64,000 nt of DNA from Rhizobiales bacterium UBA3584. Its GTDB lineage: Bacteria > Pseudomonadota > Alphaproteobacteria > Rhizobiales > Devosiaceae. The stretch lies in assembly GCA_002375765.1 (NCBI GenBank), contig DFMV01000011.1, positions 32,479-96,478 of the forward strand, given 5' to 3'. Position 1 is the stretch's first letter. Every line of letters begins with the position of its first letter. Shown here one piece after another: positions 8,453 to 17,134 of the stretch. The notes beneath the pieces were generated by a model. That model made no database searches. It had not been told where the DNA came from and was given only the letters and a program-made list of their open reading frames with translations. The translations under genes were made by a program, and so were the position numbers.

Positions 8453-9240
8453 TCGGGATCCTTTCCTGGGGACGTTGGCGAGGCGGACAAGTTGGCCGAC
8501 AACGTACGCGCGGTTTCAAGAAGCAACTCTAACGTCTGATCGGGAGAGGGGGCCTCAGGCCGATCGAGCCTTGCGGCGTAGGGGCAGGTCATCGCGGCGA
8601 TTACGCTGCCGAGCGGCCCGAAAATCGGCGCAGAGAGATTGGAGACCGCGACCACCTGGGCGCTCTCCATGTTCTCAAATCCTTGCTTGCGTACGCGATC
8701 GAGCCGCGCATCGAAATCTGCAGGAATGTCACTGTCGGATACAGAGTCTCGTTTGGCGAGCATCAACGCGCGCTCACCGGGTTCGGCATAAGCAAGAAAA
8801 ACGTGGCCTGATCCGGTATTGACCAGGTCCATGCGCGATCCGACCCGCAGCGACACGTTCCAGTAACTCGGAGAATCCACCTGAGCCACGACCACCAGGG
8901 CGTTCCGATCGTACACAACGATGTGGCAGGCCTGCTCGGACGTCATGGCGAACTGACGCATCAGGGGCAGGGCCTGATTGATGAGCCGCTTGAGCGGCTC
9001 GCGTGCATGCGCCAACTCGAACAGCTTGAGGGTCAGCGCGTACCTATCCTCGGGGGTGCGACGCACATAGTTGCGCCGAACCAGACGATCGAGCATGCGG
9101 TAGATCTCGTTGGGACTCCGCCCGAGTGCCCGGCAGATTTCGGCCTGGCTCAGACTGTCCTCGGCGGCGGCAAGCACTTCGAGTATGTCGAGGCCCTTGT
9201 CGAGCGCAGGGGCGCGATAGCGATCGATTTCCTCTGCCAT
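8449..9240 (-). CDS. IclR-family transcriptional regulator
   Basis: The 263-residue protein has the IclR layout: N-terminal winged helix-turn-helix (LSQAEICRALGRSPNEIYRMLDRL) and C-terminal effector domain containing VSLRVGSRMDLVNTGSGHVFLAY. I start it at the ATG at 9240; an in-frame GTG at 9294 would add 18 residues that look like leader. It is divergent from the short-chain dehydrogenase at 9369. The 128-base gap is AT-rich around 9300-9335 and should hold both promoters. The likely effector is an intermediate of the sugar pathway; repression of the adjoining genes is the usual role but is inferred here. Confidence 0.85.
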   Translation of the reverse strand: MAEEIDRYRAPALDKGLDILEVLAAAEDSLSQAEICRALGRSPNEIYRMLDRLVRRNYVRRTPEDRYALTLKLFELAHAREPLKRLINQALPLMRQFAMTSEQACHIVVYDRNALVVVAQVDSPSYWNVSLRVGSRMDLVNTGSGHVFLAYAEPGERALMLAKRDSVSDSDIPADFDARLDRVRKQGFENMESAQVVAVSNLSAPIFGPLGSVIAAMTCPYAARLDRPEAPSPDQTLELLLETARTLSANLSASPTSPGKDPE

Positions 9241-9368
9241 GAGCTGAACCTGCCTGTCGGGCGCGCGAACGAAACGTTGATCCGCGCACGCCACTTGTGT
9301 TTACATAAGAATAATCTATTTATATACGCATTCAAGCCGTGATCAACGGCATCGGGGAGAGAAAAATT

Positions 9369-10100
9369 ATGGCCGACATCAGCGGGAAGACCTGCCTCCT
9401 GACGGCTGCGGCTCAGGGGATTGGCCATGCTTCGGCGCTGGCCTTTGCACTTGCCGGAGCAAGGGTGATCGCGACAGACATAAATGGCGAAAAGCTCGAA
9501 GCGCTCAAAGGAATAAAAGGGATCGAAACGCGTGTGCTCGATGTGCTTTCCGGTTCCGCCGTAGGTGCCGTGGTAGAGGATGCCGGGCAGATAGACATCC
9601 TGTTCAATTGCGCCGGTATCGTGCACAACGGCACCATTCTTGAAGCCAGCGACGAAGATATCGATTTGGCGCTCAATCTTAATTTCAAGGCACAGGTCCG
9701 AACCATCAAGGCTGTGTTGCCGGGCATGCTCGATCGCGGCGATGGCACGATCATCAACATGTCTTCCGTGGCCTCTTCGGTAACCGGCGTGCCCAATCGC
9801 TTCGCCTATTCGGCCAGCAAGGCCGCTGTGATCGGTCTGACCAAATCGGTTGCCGCCGATTATGTTGCAAAGGGTATTCGCTGCAACGCCATTTGCCCCG
9901 GCACCGTCGACAGCCCCTCGCTGCAGGACCGGCTGCGCGCTACCGGCGACTATGAGGCTGCGCGGGCAGCCTTCATCGCCCGCCAGCCCATCGGGCGGAT
10001 CGGTACGCCCCAGGAGGTGGCTGACCTTGCCGTTTATCTGGCCGGCGCGACCTATACGACGGGTCAGATTCACACGATAGATGGCGGCTGGACCACCTGA
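9369..10100 (+). CDS. Short-chain dehydrogenase, probable 2-keto-3-deoxy-L-fuconate dehydrogenase
   Basis: This 243-residue classical SDR has an atypical but complete cofactor loop (TAAAQGIGHASA for TGxxxGIG), the NAG-type motif NCAGIVHNG and the catalytic stretch YSASKAAV, and ends in the common DGGWTT. The ATG at 9369 is preceded by GGGGAGAG, better than the upstream in-frame codon. It pairs with a downstream FAH hydrolase. In the non-phosphorylating L-fucose route, an SDR of this type oxidises 2-keto-3-deoxy-L-fuconate at C4 and a FAH enzyme cleaves the diketo product. The pairing is the main support for the substrate; another 3-deoxy-2-keto acid is possible. Confidence 0.78.
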   Translation: MADISGKTCLLTAAAQGIGHASALAFALAGARVIATDINGEKLEALKGIKGIETRVLDVLSGSAVGAVVEDAGQIDILFNCAGIVHNGTILEASDEDIDLALNLNFKAQVRTIKAVLPGMLDRGDGTIINMSSVASSVTGVPNRFAYSASKAAVIGLTKSVAADYVAKGIRCNAICPGTVDSPSLQDRLRATGDYEAARAAFIARQPIGRIGTPQEVADLAVYLAGATYTTGQIHTIDGGWTT

Positions 10101-10130
10101 TTTCTCTTTTCTAGGTCGAGGATTTTACCC

Positions 10131-10979
10131 ATGAAACTCATGCGCATTGGCAACAAGGGCACCGAAAAGCCGGCTGTTCTGCATTCGGACGGAACGATAC
10201 GTGATCTCAGTGGGGTCGTTGACGATATCGCCGGCGAGGTTCTGACCCCCGACGGGCTGGCGGCGATCGGCAGGGCCGACCTGGCAGAATTGCCTCAGCT
10301 GGACAAAAGCCAGCGCATCGGACCGTGTGTCGGACGGGTCGGCAAGTTCATCTGCGTGGGGCTCAACTATGCCGACCATGCTGCCGAAAGCGGGCTGAAC
10401 GTGCCCAAGGAGCCGGTCATCTTCATGAAGGCGACCAGCGCCATTTGCGGACCCAATGACGATGTCATCATTCCGCGCAATTCGAAGAAAACCGACTGGG
10501 AGGTCGAACTCGGCGTGGTGATCGGAAAAGAGGCGCGCTATGTGGACGAGGCCGACGCCCTCGATCATGTCGCCGGCTATTGCGTGGTCAACGATCTCTC
10601 TGAACGTGAATTCCAGATCGAGCGCTCGGGTCAGTGGGTCAAGGGCAAGTCGGCCGATACCTTCGGCCCCATCGGGCCGTGGCTGGTGACCCCCGACGAG
10701 GTGGACGATCCCCAGAATCTTGCCATGTGGCTCGAGGTCGACGGGCACCGCTACCAGAACGGGTCAACCAAAACGATGGTGTTCGGCGTAGCGCATGTGG
10801 TGAGCTATATCTCCCAGTTCATGAGCCTGCAGCCGGGCGACATCATCTCCACCGGAACCCCGCCGGGCGTTGGCATGGGGATCAGGCCAGAGCCCGTTTA
10901 TCTCAAACCCGGTCAGACCATGCGGCTGGGCATCGAGGGGCTGGGCGAGCAAACGCAAAAGACCAAAGCCTGGGCCTGA
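10131..10979 (+). CDS. FAH-family hydrolase, probable 2,4-diketo-3-deoxy-L-fuconate hydrolase
   Basis: The 282-residue protein belongs to the fumarylacetoacetate hydrolase family. It has the short N-terminal lid region (MKLMRIGNKGTEKPAVL), then the core with GLNYADHAAESG, the metal-binding Glu pair in DWEVELGVVIG and the Asp of SADTFGPIGPW, and later STGTPPGVGMG. It lies 30 bases after the SDR, in the same transcript. The pair matches the last steps of oxidative L-fucose breakdown, giving pyruvate and L-lactate. Family members with this sequence flavour are also annotated as ureidoglycolate lyase, which does not fit the context. Its stop is only a few bases from that of the opposing GntR gene. 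Confidence 0.8.
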   Translation: MKLMRIGNKGTEKPAVLHSDGTIRDLSGVVDDIAGEVLTPDGLAAIGRADLAELPQLDKSQRIGPCVGRVGKFICVGLNYADHAAESGLNVPKEPVIFMKATSAICGPNDDVIIPRNSKKTDWEVELGVVIGKEARYVDEADALDHVAGYCVVNDLSEREFQIERSGQWVKGKSADTFGPIGPWLVTPDEVDDPQNLAMWLEVDGHRYQNGSTKTMVFGVAHVVSYISQFMSLQPGDIISTGTPPGVGMGIRPEPVYLKPGQTMRLGIEGLGEQTQKTKAWA

Positions 10980-10986
10980 GTGCCGG

Positions 10987-11895
10987 TCATTCGATGGGGG
11001 CGTCGTTGTCCCCCGTCGAGGCCAGAAGCGTCTGGCGCGCAGTCGCCAAATGCGCGAGTGCCGCTGCACGAGCCTGGTTCCAGTCTCGCTTGCGCAGCGC
11101 GCCGATATAGGCCAGGTGCTCGCTGATCGCGACGGTATTGCGCTGCTTTTCCCAGCGCTTGTTCCACTGATAATGGTAGTGGAAGATCATCGAGATCAGC
11201 GCCTGGAACTCACGCGCGAAACGGTTGTTCTGAACGCTGTTGATCGTGGTGTGCAGCCTGTCGTCGAGCGCCGAGAAGTCGCGGTAGCGGGTCTCGACCT
11301 GTTCGAGCAGGGCGCGATGGTCGCGCTCCAACTCATCGAGTTGGCCCCAGATGGGATGATCGGGATCCAGCGCGACCAGTTTTCGCACCGACGCCAGTTC
11401 GATCATTTCGCGAAACTCTGACAACTCGATCGCGTATTGCGCTGTAAATCCGCGCAACACCCACCCCCCCGTCTGTAATCGTTCCACTATGCCAAACCGC
11501 GAGAAGCGCACGAGAAATTCCTGCAGCGCGTGAGTGGTCGTGCCGAATTGCCGCGACAACAGCGAGATGTTGAGCCGCGTTTCGGGGGCGACGTCGGTAC
11601 GCAAAATCCACTCCAGGAACTTGTCTTCAAGCCGCTCGGCTATGCTTTCGGCCTCGCTATCGGGGAAGCGGTCGGCGGCTACTGGCTGCCGCAGCAAGCG
11701 CTTCCGGCGACCGCGCCAGGAGATGATGCGCGCCGCATGCAATTGTCCGAGTATCGAGCGGATTATCGTCCGGCTGACACCGAGTTCGGACGCGAGAACG
11801 GTTTCTGACGGCAACTCGAAATTGGCTTCCAAGGTCTTAAGACGCGCAAGCATCTGATTGTATGCAGACTTGTAGCGGTCGTTGGTGCGGGCCAT
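10987..11895 (-). CDS. GntR-family transcriptional regulator (FCD-like)
   Basis: This 302-residue regulator has an N-terminal winged helix (LPSETVLASELGVSRTIIRS) and an all-helical C-terminal ligand domain of FCD type, with residues such as LDDRLH and HLAYIGALRKRDW. It is transcribed away from the ABC importer and pathway genes starting at 12108. Two identical TATGTACATA palindromes just upstream of its start are its probable operators, so it likely represses both itself and the importer operon until a sugar acid binds. Confidence 0.85.
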   Translation of the reverse strand: MARTNDRYKSAYNQMLARLKTLEANFELPSETVLASELGVSRTIIRSILGQLHAARIISWRGRRKRLLRQPVAADRFPDSEAESIAERLEDKFLEWILRTDVAPETRLNISLLSRQFGTTTHALQEFLVRFSRFGIVERLQTGGWVLRGFTAQYAIELSEFREMIELASVRKLVALDPDHPIWGQLDELERDHRALLEQVETRYRDFSALDDRLHTTINSVQNNRFAREFQALISMIFHYHYQWNKRWEKQRNTVAISEHLAYIGALRKRDWNQARAAALAHLATARQTLLASTGDNDAPIE

Positions 11896-11922
11896 CTTAA
11901 GATACCGTTCTTGTCACAAGTA

Positions 11923-11958
11923 TATGTACATAAACAGAAAATCGAAGTTATGTACATA
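11923..11958. promoter_or_regulatory. Twin TATGTACATA palindromes, probable GntR operators
   Basis: The perfect 10-base palindrome TATGTACATA occurs at 11923-11932 and again at 11949-11958, 26 bases apart start to start, each followed by AAA or AAC. The surrounding 70 bases are strongly AT-rich against a GC-rich background. The pair lies 28-63 bases upstream of the GntR start and 150-185 bases upstream of the permease start. FCD-type GntR proteins often bind short palindromes with a TnGTACnA-like centre. Two sites about 2.5 helical turns apart suggest co-operative dimers. Confidence 0.6.
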
Positions 11959-12107
11959 AAAAATTAAAAACAGTTGACCGGACGTGTTTGCACATGGCTT
12001 GATCACGCCAACCAAGGACGAGCGCGCAGAACCGCGCCGGGCCAGGTGGGTGGGGACGGCATGCAAATTGCTGTCGATCCGCCCGGAGGATGGAGAGGAC
12101 ACACTTG

Positions 12108-13148
12108 ATGCGAGTATTTGGTGCGGGCAACGACGCGACTGGAGCAATGCTTGGCGGCGGCTTTGGCTTGCCGATCCGGGCAGACATGCTGCACCGCATT
12201 TCCGCTCTGATCACGCTCTTTGGCCTCATCATCGCCTTTGCGTTTCTCAACGGTGCCTTTCTGAGCGTCAACAACGCCATGACGGTGCTTCTCCAGACAG
12301 CGGTTATCGGCCTTCTCGGGATCGGTTTGACTGTCGTTATTCTCACCGGCGGCATCGACCTCAGCGTTGGTTCTGTTCTGGCGTTGTCGGGCACGGTGGC
12401 GGGCCTGTTGGTCAAGGCGGGGCTCCCTGTGCCGGTCGGCATGGGCGGCGGGCTGTTGGTCGGTACGCTGTGCGGCATGTTCAACGGGTTCGTGATTACC
12501 CGGCTGCGGATTGCGCCCTTTATCGCCACGCTTGGCATGATGATGATTGCGCGCGGCGTCGCTCTTCAACTGACCGGTGCCTCGCCCGTCTCTCAACTGG
12601 GACAAGCGTTCGGCGTTCTGGGCAACGGTGCCCTGTTCAGGATCGTTGAAACCCAGGCCAATGGATTGCCGCGCATGGTGTTTCCGGGCATCCCGTTCCC
12701 CGCAATCCTGCTGCTGGTTGTCGCCCTCATTGCCGCCTATGTGCTCAAGCGGCGCCAGTTCGGGCGTCACGTCTATGCCGTTGGCTCCAACGAGGAGGCG
12801 GCACGTCTTTCGGGCGTCAATGTCGAGCACACCAAAACGGCTGCCTATGCTGTGTCAGGCTTTCTGGCGGGGCTTGCCGGCATCGTGTTGATGTCCCGCC
12901 TCGTCACTGCCCAGCCCAATGAAGGCGTGATGTATGAGCTTGACGCCATCGCAGCGGCGGTCATTGGCGGCGCTTCGCTCATGGGTGGAGTGGGCTCGAT
13001 TTCAGGCACCATGATCGGCGCCTTCATCATCGGAATTTTGCGCAACGGACTCAACATGGCGGGCGTGTCGGCCTTCATCCAGCAGATCGTTATCGGCTGC
13101 GTGGTGATCGGCGCCGTCTATATCGATCAGTTGCGCAACAGGCGCTGA
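12108..13148 (+). CDS. Ribose-type sugar ABC transporter permease (RbsC family)
   Basis: The 346-residue inner-membrane protein belongs to the BPD_transp_2 family with 8-10 hydrophobic helices. The signature region ILTGGIDLSVGSVLALSG lies near residue 80 and the cytoplasmic loop contains AVGSNEEAARLSGV, the family coupling segment. The ATG at 12108 has GGAGAGGA eight or nine bases upstream; an upstream in-frame ATG at 12090 has none. It is the first gene of a long operon (permease, binding protein, ATPase, then catabolic enzymes). The substrate is inferred to be L-fucose or L-galactose from the enzymes encoded after it. Placing the permease before the binding protein is less usual for this class. 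Confidence 0.9.
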   Translation: MRVFGAGNDATGAMLGGGFGLPIRADMLHRISALITLFGLIIAFAFLNGAFLSVNNAMTVLLQTAVIGLLGIGLTVVILTGGIDLSVGSVLALSGTVAGLLVKAGLPVPVGMGGGLLVGTLCGMFNGFVITRLRIAPFIATLGMMMIARGVALQLTGASPVSQLGQAFGVLGNGALFRIVETQANGLPRMVFPGIPFPAILLLVVALIAAYVLKRRQFGRHVYAVGSNEEAARLSGVNVEHTKTAAYAVSGFLAGLAGIVLMSRLVTAQPNEGVMYELDAIAAAVIGGASLMGGVGSISGTMIGAFIIGILRNGLNMAGVSAFIQQIVIGCVVIGAVYIDQLRNRR

Positions 13149-13188
13149 GGCGCGCCACTTCGCCTTGGACTTTAATCAGGAGGAAACA

Positions 13189-14136
13189 ATGAAGTCCCTA
13201 TTTCGCTCAATGGCGCTCGTCGGCGCTGTAACGTTGGCTGCAATGCCTGCCGCGGTCATGGCCCAGGAGATTGCGGTTATCGTCAAGACGACCAGCTCCA
13301 ATTTCTGGCAGAACGTCAATCGCGGTGCCCAGGCTGGCATGGAGGGGCTCGATGGATACACCATGAGCTTTGACGGTCCGGCATCCGAATCCGACATCGC
13401 CGCTCAGGTCAACATGGTCGACAACGCCATCAACCGGGGCGTCGCCGGCATCGTGCTCGCTCCGTCCGATCCCGAGGCCCTGGTGCCTTCGGTCCAGCGC
13501 GCTTACGAAAGCGGCATTCCCGTGGTGATCATCGACTCGATGCTCGCTGAAGGCGCCGAAGAGTATTATCAGGCATTCCTTTCGACCGATAATCAGGCCG
13601 CCGGCGAGTTGATGGCTCAAACCATGATCGACGCCATCGGCACCGAAGGCCAGATTGCCATCATGTCCTATGTGCCCGGCGTGGGCTCGGAAATCGGCCG
13701 TGTCGGCGGGTTCACCGACTATATCGAAGCCAATTCCGATATCGAGATCGTCAACACGCTCTATTCGCAATCGCAGATGGCAACGGCGCTCAACCAGACC
13801 ACCGATATTCTGTCCGCGTATCCCGAGCTCGACGGCATCTTCGGTGCTAACGAGCCGACTGCCGTCGGCATGGGGCGCGCCATCGTTCAGGCGGGGCGCC
13901 AAGGCTCGCTGACCGCGTTGGGCTTTGATGGCAACGAGGACCTCCAGCAGTTCGTCCGCGACGGTGTCCTTGAAGCGATCGCCGTCCAGGGCTCGTTCCA
14001 GATGGGTGAAATGGGCGTCCAGACCGTTGTCGACCTTCTGGCCGGCGAAGAGGTCGAGGAGTTCATCAACACAGGTGTTGTGGTCGTTACCGCCGATAAC
14101 ATCGACTCCGACGAAGCCCAGAACGTTCTCTACTAG
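13189..14136 (+). CDS. Periplasmic sugar-binding protein (RbsB-like, Peripla_BP_4)
   Basis: The 315-residue protein has a signal peptide ending AMPAAVMA/QE and a type I periplasmic-binding fold: a first lobe with IVKTTSSNFWQNVNRGA, then SDPEALVP and a second lobe with GFDGNEDLQQFVRDG. The start at 13189 follows AGGAGG. Hydroxyl- and ring-contacting positions typical of pentose/hexose binders are present, but the sugar cannot be read off. It belongs with the permease and ATPase on either side. A strong hairpin follows the stop, consistent with the higher expression that binding proteins usually need. Confidence 0.9.
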   Translation: MKSLFRSMALVGAVTLAAMPAAVMAQEIAVIVKTTSSNFWQNVNRGAQAGMEGLDGYTMSFDGPASESDIAAQVNMVDNAINRGVAGIVLAPSDPEALVPSVQRAYESGIPVVIIDSMLAEGAEEYYQAFLSTDNQAAGELMAQTMIDAIGTEGQIAIMSYVPGVGSEIGRVGGFTDYIEANSDIEIVNTLYSQSQMATALNQTTDILSAYPELDGIFGANEPTAVGMGRAIVQAGRQGSLTALGFDGNEDLQQFVRDGVLEAIAVQGSFQMGEMGVQTVVDLLAGEEVEEFINTGVVVVTADNIDSDEAQNVLY

Positions 14137-14149
14137 CAAATCAGAGTTC

Positions 14150-14176
14150 AGGGGGTGGGCAAATAGCCTACCCCCT
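14150..14176 (+). other. Intercistronic hairpin after the binding-protein gene
   Basis: AGGGGGTGGGC at 14150-14160 and GCCTACCCCCT at 14166-14176 form an 11-pair stem (one G-U) with loop AAATA. No U-tract follows, so it is more likely an mRNA-stabilising or partial-termination structure than a full terminator. It sits between the binding-protein and ATPase genes of one operon. Confidence 0.65.
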
Positions 14177-14205
14177 GTCTCGCCATCTGATCGGGAAGGC
14201 ATGAG

Positions 14206-14991
14206 ATGAAAGACCCCACCTCCGGCGCCACACCTCTCGTCGAGATGCGCAACATCTGCAAGCACTTCGGAGGGATAGAGGCTGTTCGCGACGTCTCCAT
14301 CAATCTGTTTCCAGGCGAAGTCGTGGGCATTCTGGGACACAACGGTGCGGGCAAATCGTGCCTGATGCGCATGCTGTCGGGAGCCATGACGCCCAGCTCG
14401 GGCGAGATTTTTCTCGATGGCGAAAAGATCCAGATCGCGACCCCGACTGCGGCGCGCGAGCACGGCATTGAAACCATCTATCAGAACCTCGCTCTCGCCA
14501 ATCATCTCGATGCGCCGGCCAATCTCTTCCTCGGCCGCGAGATCAAGACGCGCTTCGGCAATCTCGATGACAAGCGCATGTACCGCGAAGCCAAGGACGT
14601 GCTCCAGAGGCTCAACCCCAATTTCAAGAATCTCAGCGACCCCGTCGTGCAGATGTCAGGCGGACAGCGGCAGGTGATCGCCATCGCGCGCGCCATTCAC
14701 TTCAACGTCCGCGCACTGATCATGGACGAACCCACTGCCGCGCTTGGCCCCTCCGAGACCGAGATGGTGGCTGAACTGGTTCAGAAGTTGCGCGATGAAG
14801 GGATCGGCATCTTTCTCGTCAGCCATGACATGCACGACGTCTTCCGGCTCTGCGACCGGGTGATGGTCATGAACAATGGCCGCAACGTCGGCTCTTACTC
14901 TGTTTCCGATGTCACCCAGGACGACATCCTCAGTCTCATCATCAAGGGATCGCTTCCCGAAGGCTGGCGTCCGCGCGGCGCCGCGGCCTGA
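14206..14991 (+). CDS. Sugar ABC transporter ATP-binding protein (single nucleotide-binding domain)
   Basis: The 261-residue ATPase has Walker [10 protein letters not shown]-loop [10 protein letters not shown], signature MSGGQRQ, Walker [14 protein letters not shown] and the switch His in LVSHDM. It has one domain, whereas RbsA/MglA proteins have two (about 500 residues). This is the FrcA type, in which a homodimer powers an RbsC-type permease. The operon order permease, binding protein, ATPase places it with the two preceding genes. A second set of the same class (frcBCA) lies 8 kb further on, so the two loci are paralogous. Confidence 0.92.
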   Translation: MKDPTSGATPLVEMRNICKHFGGIEAVRDVSINLFPGEVVGILGHNGAGKSCLMRMLSGAMTPSSGEIFLDGEKIQIATPTAAREHGIETIYQNLALANHLDAPANLFLGREIKTRFGNLDDKRMYREAKDVLQRLNPNFKNLSDPVVQMSGGQRQVIAIARAIHFNVRALIMDEPTAALGPSETEMVAELVQKLRDEGIGIFLVSHDMHDVFRLCDRVMVMNNGRNVGSYSVSDVTQDDILSLIIKGSLPEGWRPRGAAA

Positions 14992-15013
14992 ACCGGACAC
15001 CTAGGAATACGTT

Positions 15014-16021
15014 ATGAAAGCTCTCGTCTGCGAGCAGCCCGGAACATTGCGCATCGAAGACCGTGACTTGCCCCAAAGCCCCGGAGCAGGCTGGGTGCCT
15101 GTCGATATCGGTCATGTCGGCATTTGCGGCACCGATTACCACATCTTCGAAGGCAAGCATCCCTACCTTCAATATCCTCGGGTCATGGGCCATGAGCTGT
15201 CAGGGCGCGTGGGCGAAACCGGCGATTCCTTCGCCAAAGGCGACCTCGTTATCGTCAATCCCTACATCGCCTGCGGAACATGCCGGGCCTGCCGCAAGGG
15301 CAAGCCCAACTGCTGCTACAATATCGGTGTTCTGGGAGTGCATCGCGACGGTGGAATGTGCGAACGCATCTATGTCCCGACCGAAAATCTCTACCCCGCC
15401 GAAGGGCTCGAGCCGTTCGAGGCGGCGATGGTCGAGTTTCTCGCCATAGGCGCGCATGCCGTCCGGCGCTCCGAGCTTGCAGCCAATGACAGGGTGCTGG
15501 TCGTTGGTGTTGGTCCCATCGGGCTGGGCGTTGCGCTTTTTGCGCGCTTGCGTGGTGCCGAGGTGCACTTGCTCGACGCCAGCCCCAGGCGGCTGGAAAT
15601 GATCGCCAACAAGTTCGGCTTTGAAAGCACCATTGATATCGAAGGCGGTGCCGACGCGATCATGGCGCCCACGGACGGAGAAGGCTACGACGCCGTGTTC
15701 GACGCTACCGGCAATGCAAGCGCCATAGGAGCTGGTTTTGCCTATGTCGCCCATGGCGGCACTTACGTTCTCGTCAGCGTCGTAACCGACACCATCTCCT
15801 TTGCCGATCCCGAATTCCACAAACGCGAGATGAAGCTGGTCGGCAGCCGCAATGCGACGCGCGAGGATTTCGAAACTGTGGTCGCAGCCATCAAGAAGGG
15901 CGATATCGATACCCGCGCCATCCGCACCCATAGCGCGCGGCTCGAAACCTTGCCCGATCAGTTCAACGATCTGCTTAAAAACCGCGATACGGTAATCAAG
16001 GCCATCGTGGAGGTTCTATGA
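15014..16021 (+). CDS. Zinc-dependent medium-chain dehydrogenase, possible L-galactonate 5-dehydrogenase (LgoD-like)
   Basis: This 335-residue MDR has catalytic zinc ligands C38, H60 and E61 (VGICGTD, MGHELSG), four structural-zinc cysteines in the 87-101 stretch (CGTCRACRKGKPNCC) and the NAD loop GVGPIGLG at 165-172. The family includes E. coli LgoD/YjjN, which oxidises L-galactonate to D-tagaturonate, along with L-threonine and sorbitol dehydrogenases. Next to a mannitol-dehydrogenase-family reductase and a UxaA-family dehydratase, the LgoD role completes a recognised route, so I favour it. Oxidation of L-fuconate or another aldonate is possible. It overlaps the next gene by ATGA. Confidence 0.75.
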   Translation: MKALVCEQPGTLRIEDRDLPQSPGAGWVPVDIGHVGICGTDYHIFEGKHPYLQYPRVMGHELSGRVGETGDSFAKGDLVIVNPYIACGTCRACRKGKPNCCYNIGVLGVHRDGGMCERIYVPTENLYPAEGLEPFEAAMVEFLAIGAHAVRRSELAANDRVLVVGVGPIGLGVALFARLRGAEVHLLDASPRRLEMIANKFGFESTIDIEGGADAIMAPTDGEGYDAVFDATGNASAIGAGFAYVAHGGTYVLVSVVTDTISFADPEFHKREMKLVGSRNATREDFETVVAAIKKGDIDTRAIRTHSARLETLPDQFNDLLKNRDTVIKAIVEVL

Positions 16022-17130
16022 CGGGCGAGATCGTCCAGTTCGGGACCAGCCGTTTCCTTCAGGCCCACGCCGACCTGATGCTGTCCCAGGCGCGTGACGC
16101 AGGCCAGAGTGTCGGCCCCATCACGGTGGTCGAAACGACGGGCTCCCCCGCCAGCCGCGCGCGCGTGGCCGCTTTTGCGCAAGCAAAGTCGTTTCCGGTC
16201 CACATCCGCGGCCTGTACAACGGGCAGATGCGCGATGAGCGCCTTGAAGTGAGCGGGATTGGTGGTGGATTGTCGGCGCGCGAAAACGCCGAGGCGCTGC
16301 GCGATGCTTTCATCAAGGCGCGCTATGTGTTGAGCAATACCGGTGATAGCGGCTACGCCGTGCCCGAACGCCCCATGCCAACGCTCGACGACTGGACCGG
16401 TTTTCCCGAACTGCTGACGGCGCTGCTGCGCGAGCGCTTCGAAGCGACCGGCGCTGCCTTGACGCTCTTGCCGTGTGAACTCATCTCGCGCAACGGCGAC
16501 ACCTTGCGTGCCATCGTTATCGAACTGGCGCGAGAAGGGCAGGGGAGCAAAGCCTTCGTGCGCTGGATCGAAGAGAGATGCATTTTCGTCAATGCTCTTG
16601 TCGATCGTATCGTATCCGAGCCGCTCGACCCCATTGGCGCCGTTGCCGAGCCCTATGCGCTCTGGGCGTTTGAGGCCCAGCCCGGATTCGAGCCGCCATG
16701 CACCCATGAGCAAATGGTGGTAGTGCCCGATCTCGGACCCTTCGAGCGCAAGAAGCTTTTTATTCTCAATCTCAGCCACACCTTGCTGGCACAACACTGG
16801 CTCGACAATGGCGCTCCGAACGGCCTTACGGTCCGCGAGGCAATGGCCGATCAGGAAACCCGAACGTGGCTGGACACCATAGTCACCGCCGATATTCTCC
16901 CCGCCTTTCCGAGCGGTGACGATGCACCCGGCTATTGGGCCCAGTGCCGGGACCGGTTCGATAATCCCTTTCTCAATCACCGACTGGCCGATATTGCCAG
17001 CAACCACGCCGCAAAGATCGAGTGGCGGGCAAAGGGCTTCCTCGACTGGGTCGGAGTAAGTAATGGCCGCGCTAGCTGCCCCCACCTGCGGGCGGCGTTT
17101 GGCTCGGCCATAAATGCCGGAATGGAGTAG
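16018..17130 (+). CDS. Mannitol dehydrogenase-family oxidoreductase, possible tagaturonate reductase
   Basis: The 370-residue protein belongs to the polyol/uronate long-chain dehydrogenase family (MtlD, UxaB, UxuB). It has the N-terminal FGTSRFLQAHADLM, the middle NTGDSGYAVPERP and the catalytic K-x(5)-N-x(3)-H pattern in KKLFILNLSHTLLAQ. It is shorter than UxaB/UxuB (about 480) and nearer MtlD length, so family placement alone does not give the substrate. Context suggests NADH-dependent reduction of D-tagaturonate to D-altronate, feeding the UxaA-type enzyme at 18984. Its start is coupled to the preceding dehydrogenase stop, which argues that the two act in sequence. Confidence 0.72.
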   Translation: MTGEIVQFGTSRFLQAHADLMLSQARDAGQSVGPITVVETTGSPASRARVAAFAQAKSFPVHIRGLYNGQMRDERLEVSGIGGGLSARENAEALRDAFIKARYVLSNTGDSGYAVPERPMPTLDDWTGFPELLTALLRERFEATGAALTLLPCELISRNGDTLRAIVIELAREGQGSKAFVRWIEERCIFVNALVDRIVSEPLDPIGAVAEPYALWAFEAQPGFEPPCTHEQMVVVPDLGPFERKKLFILNLSHTLLAQHWLDNGAPNGLTVREAMADQETRTWLDTIVTADILPAFPSGDDAPGYWAQCRDRFDNPFLNHRLADIASNHAAKIEWRAKGFLDWVGVSNGRASCPHLRAAFGSAINAGME

Positions 17131-17134
17131 CACC

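Noticed and set aside
13207..14505. 432-codon - strand frame opposite the binding-protein gene
   Set aside because: Shadow of the binding-protein and ATPase genes on the + strand.
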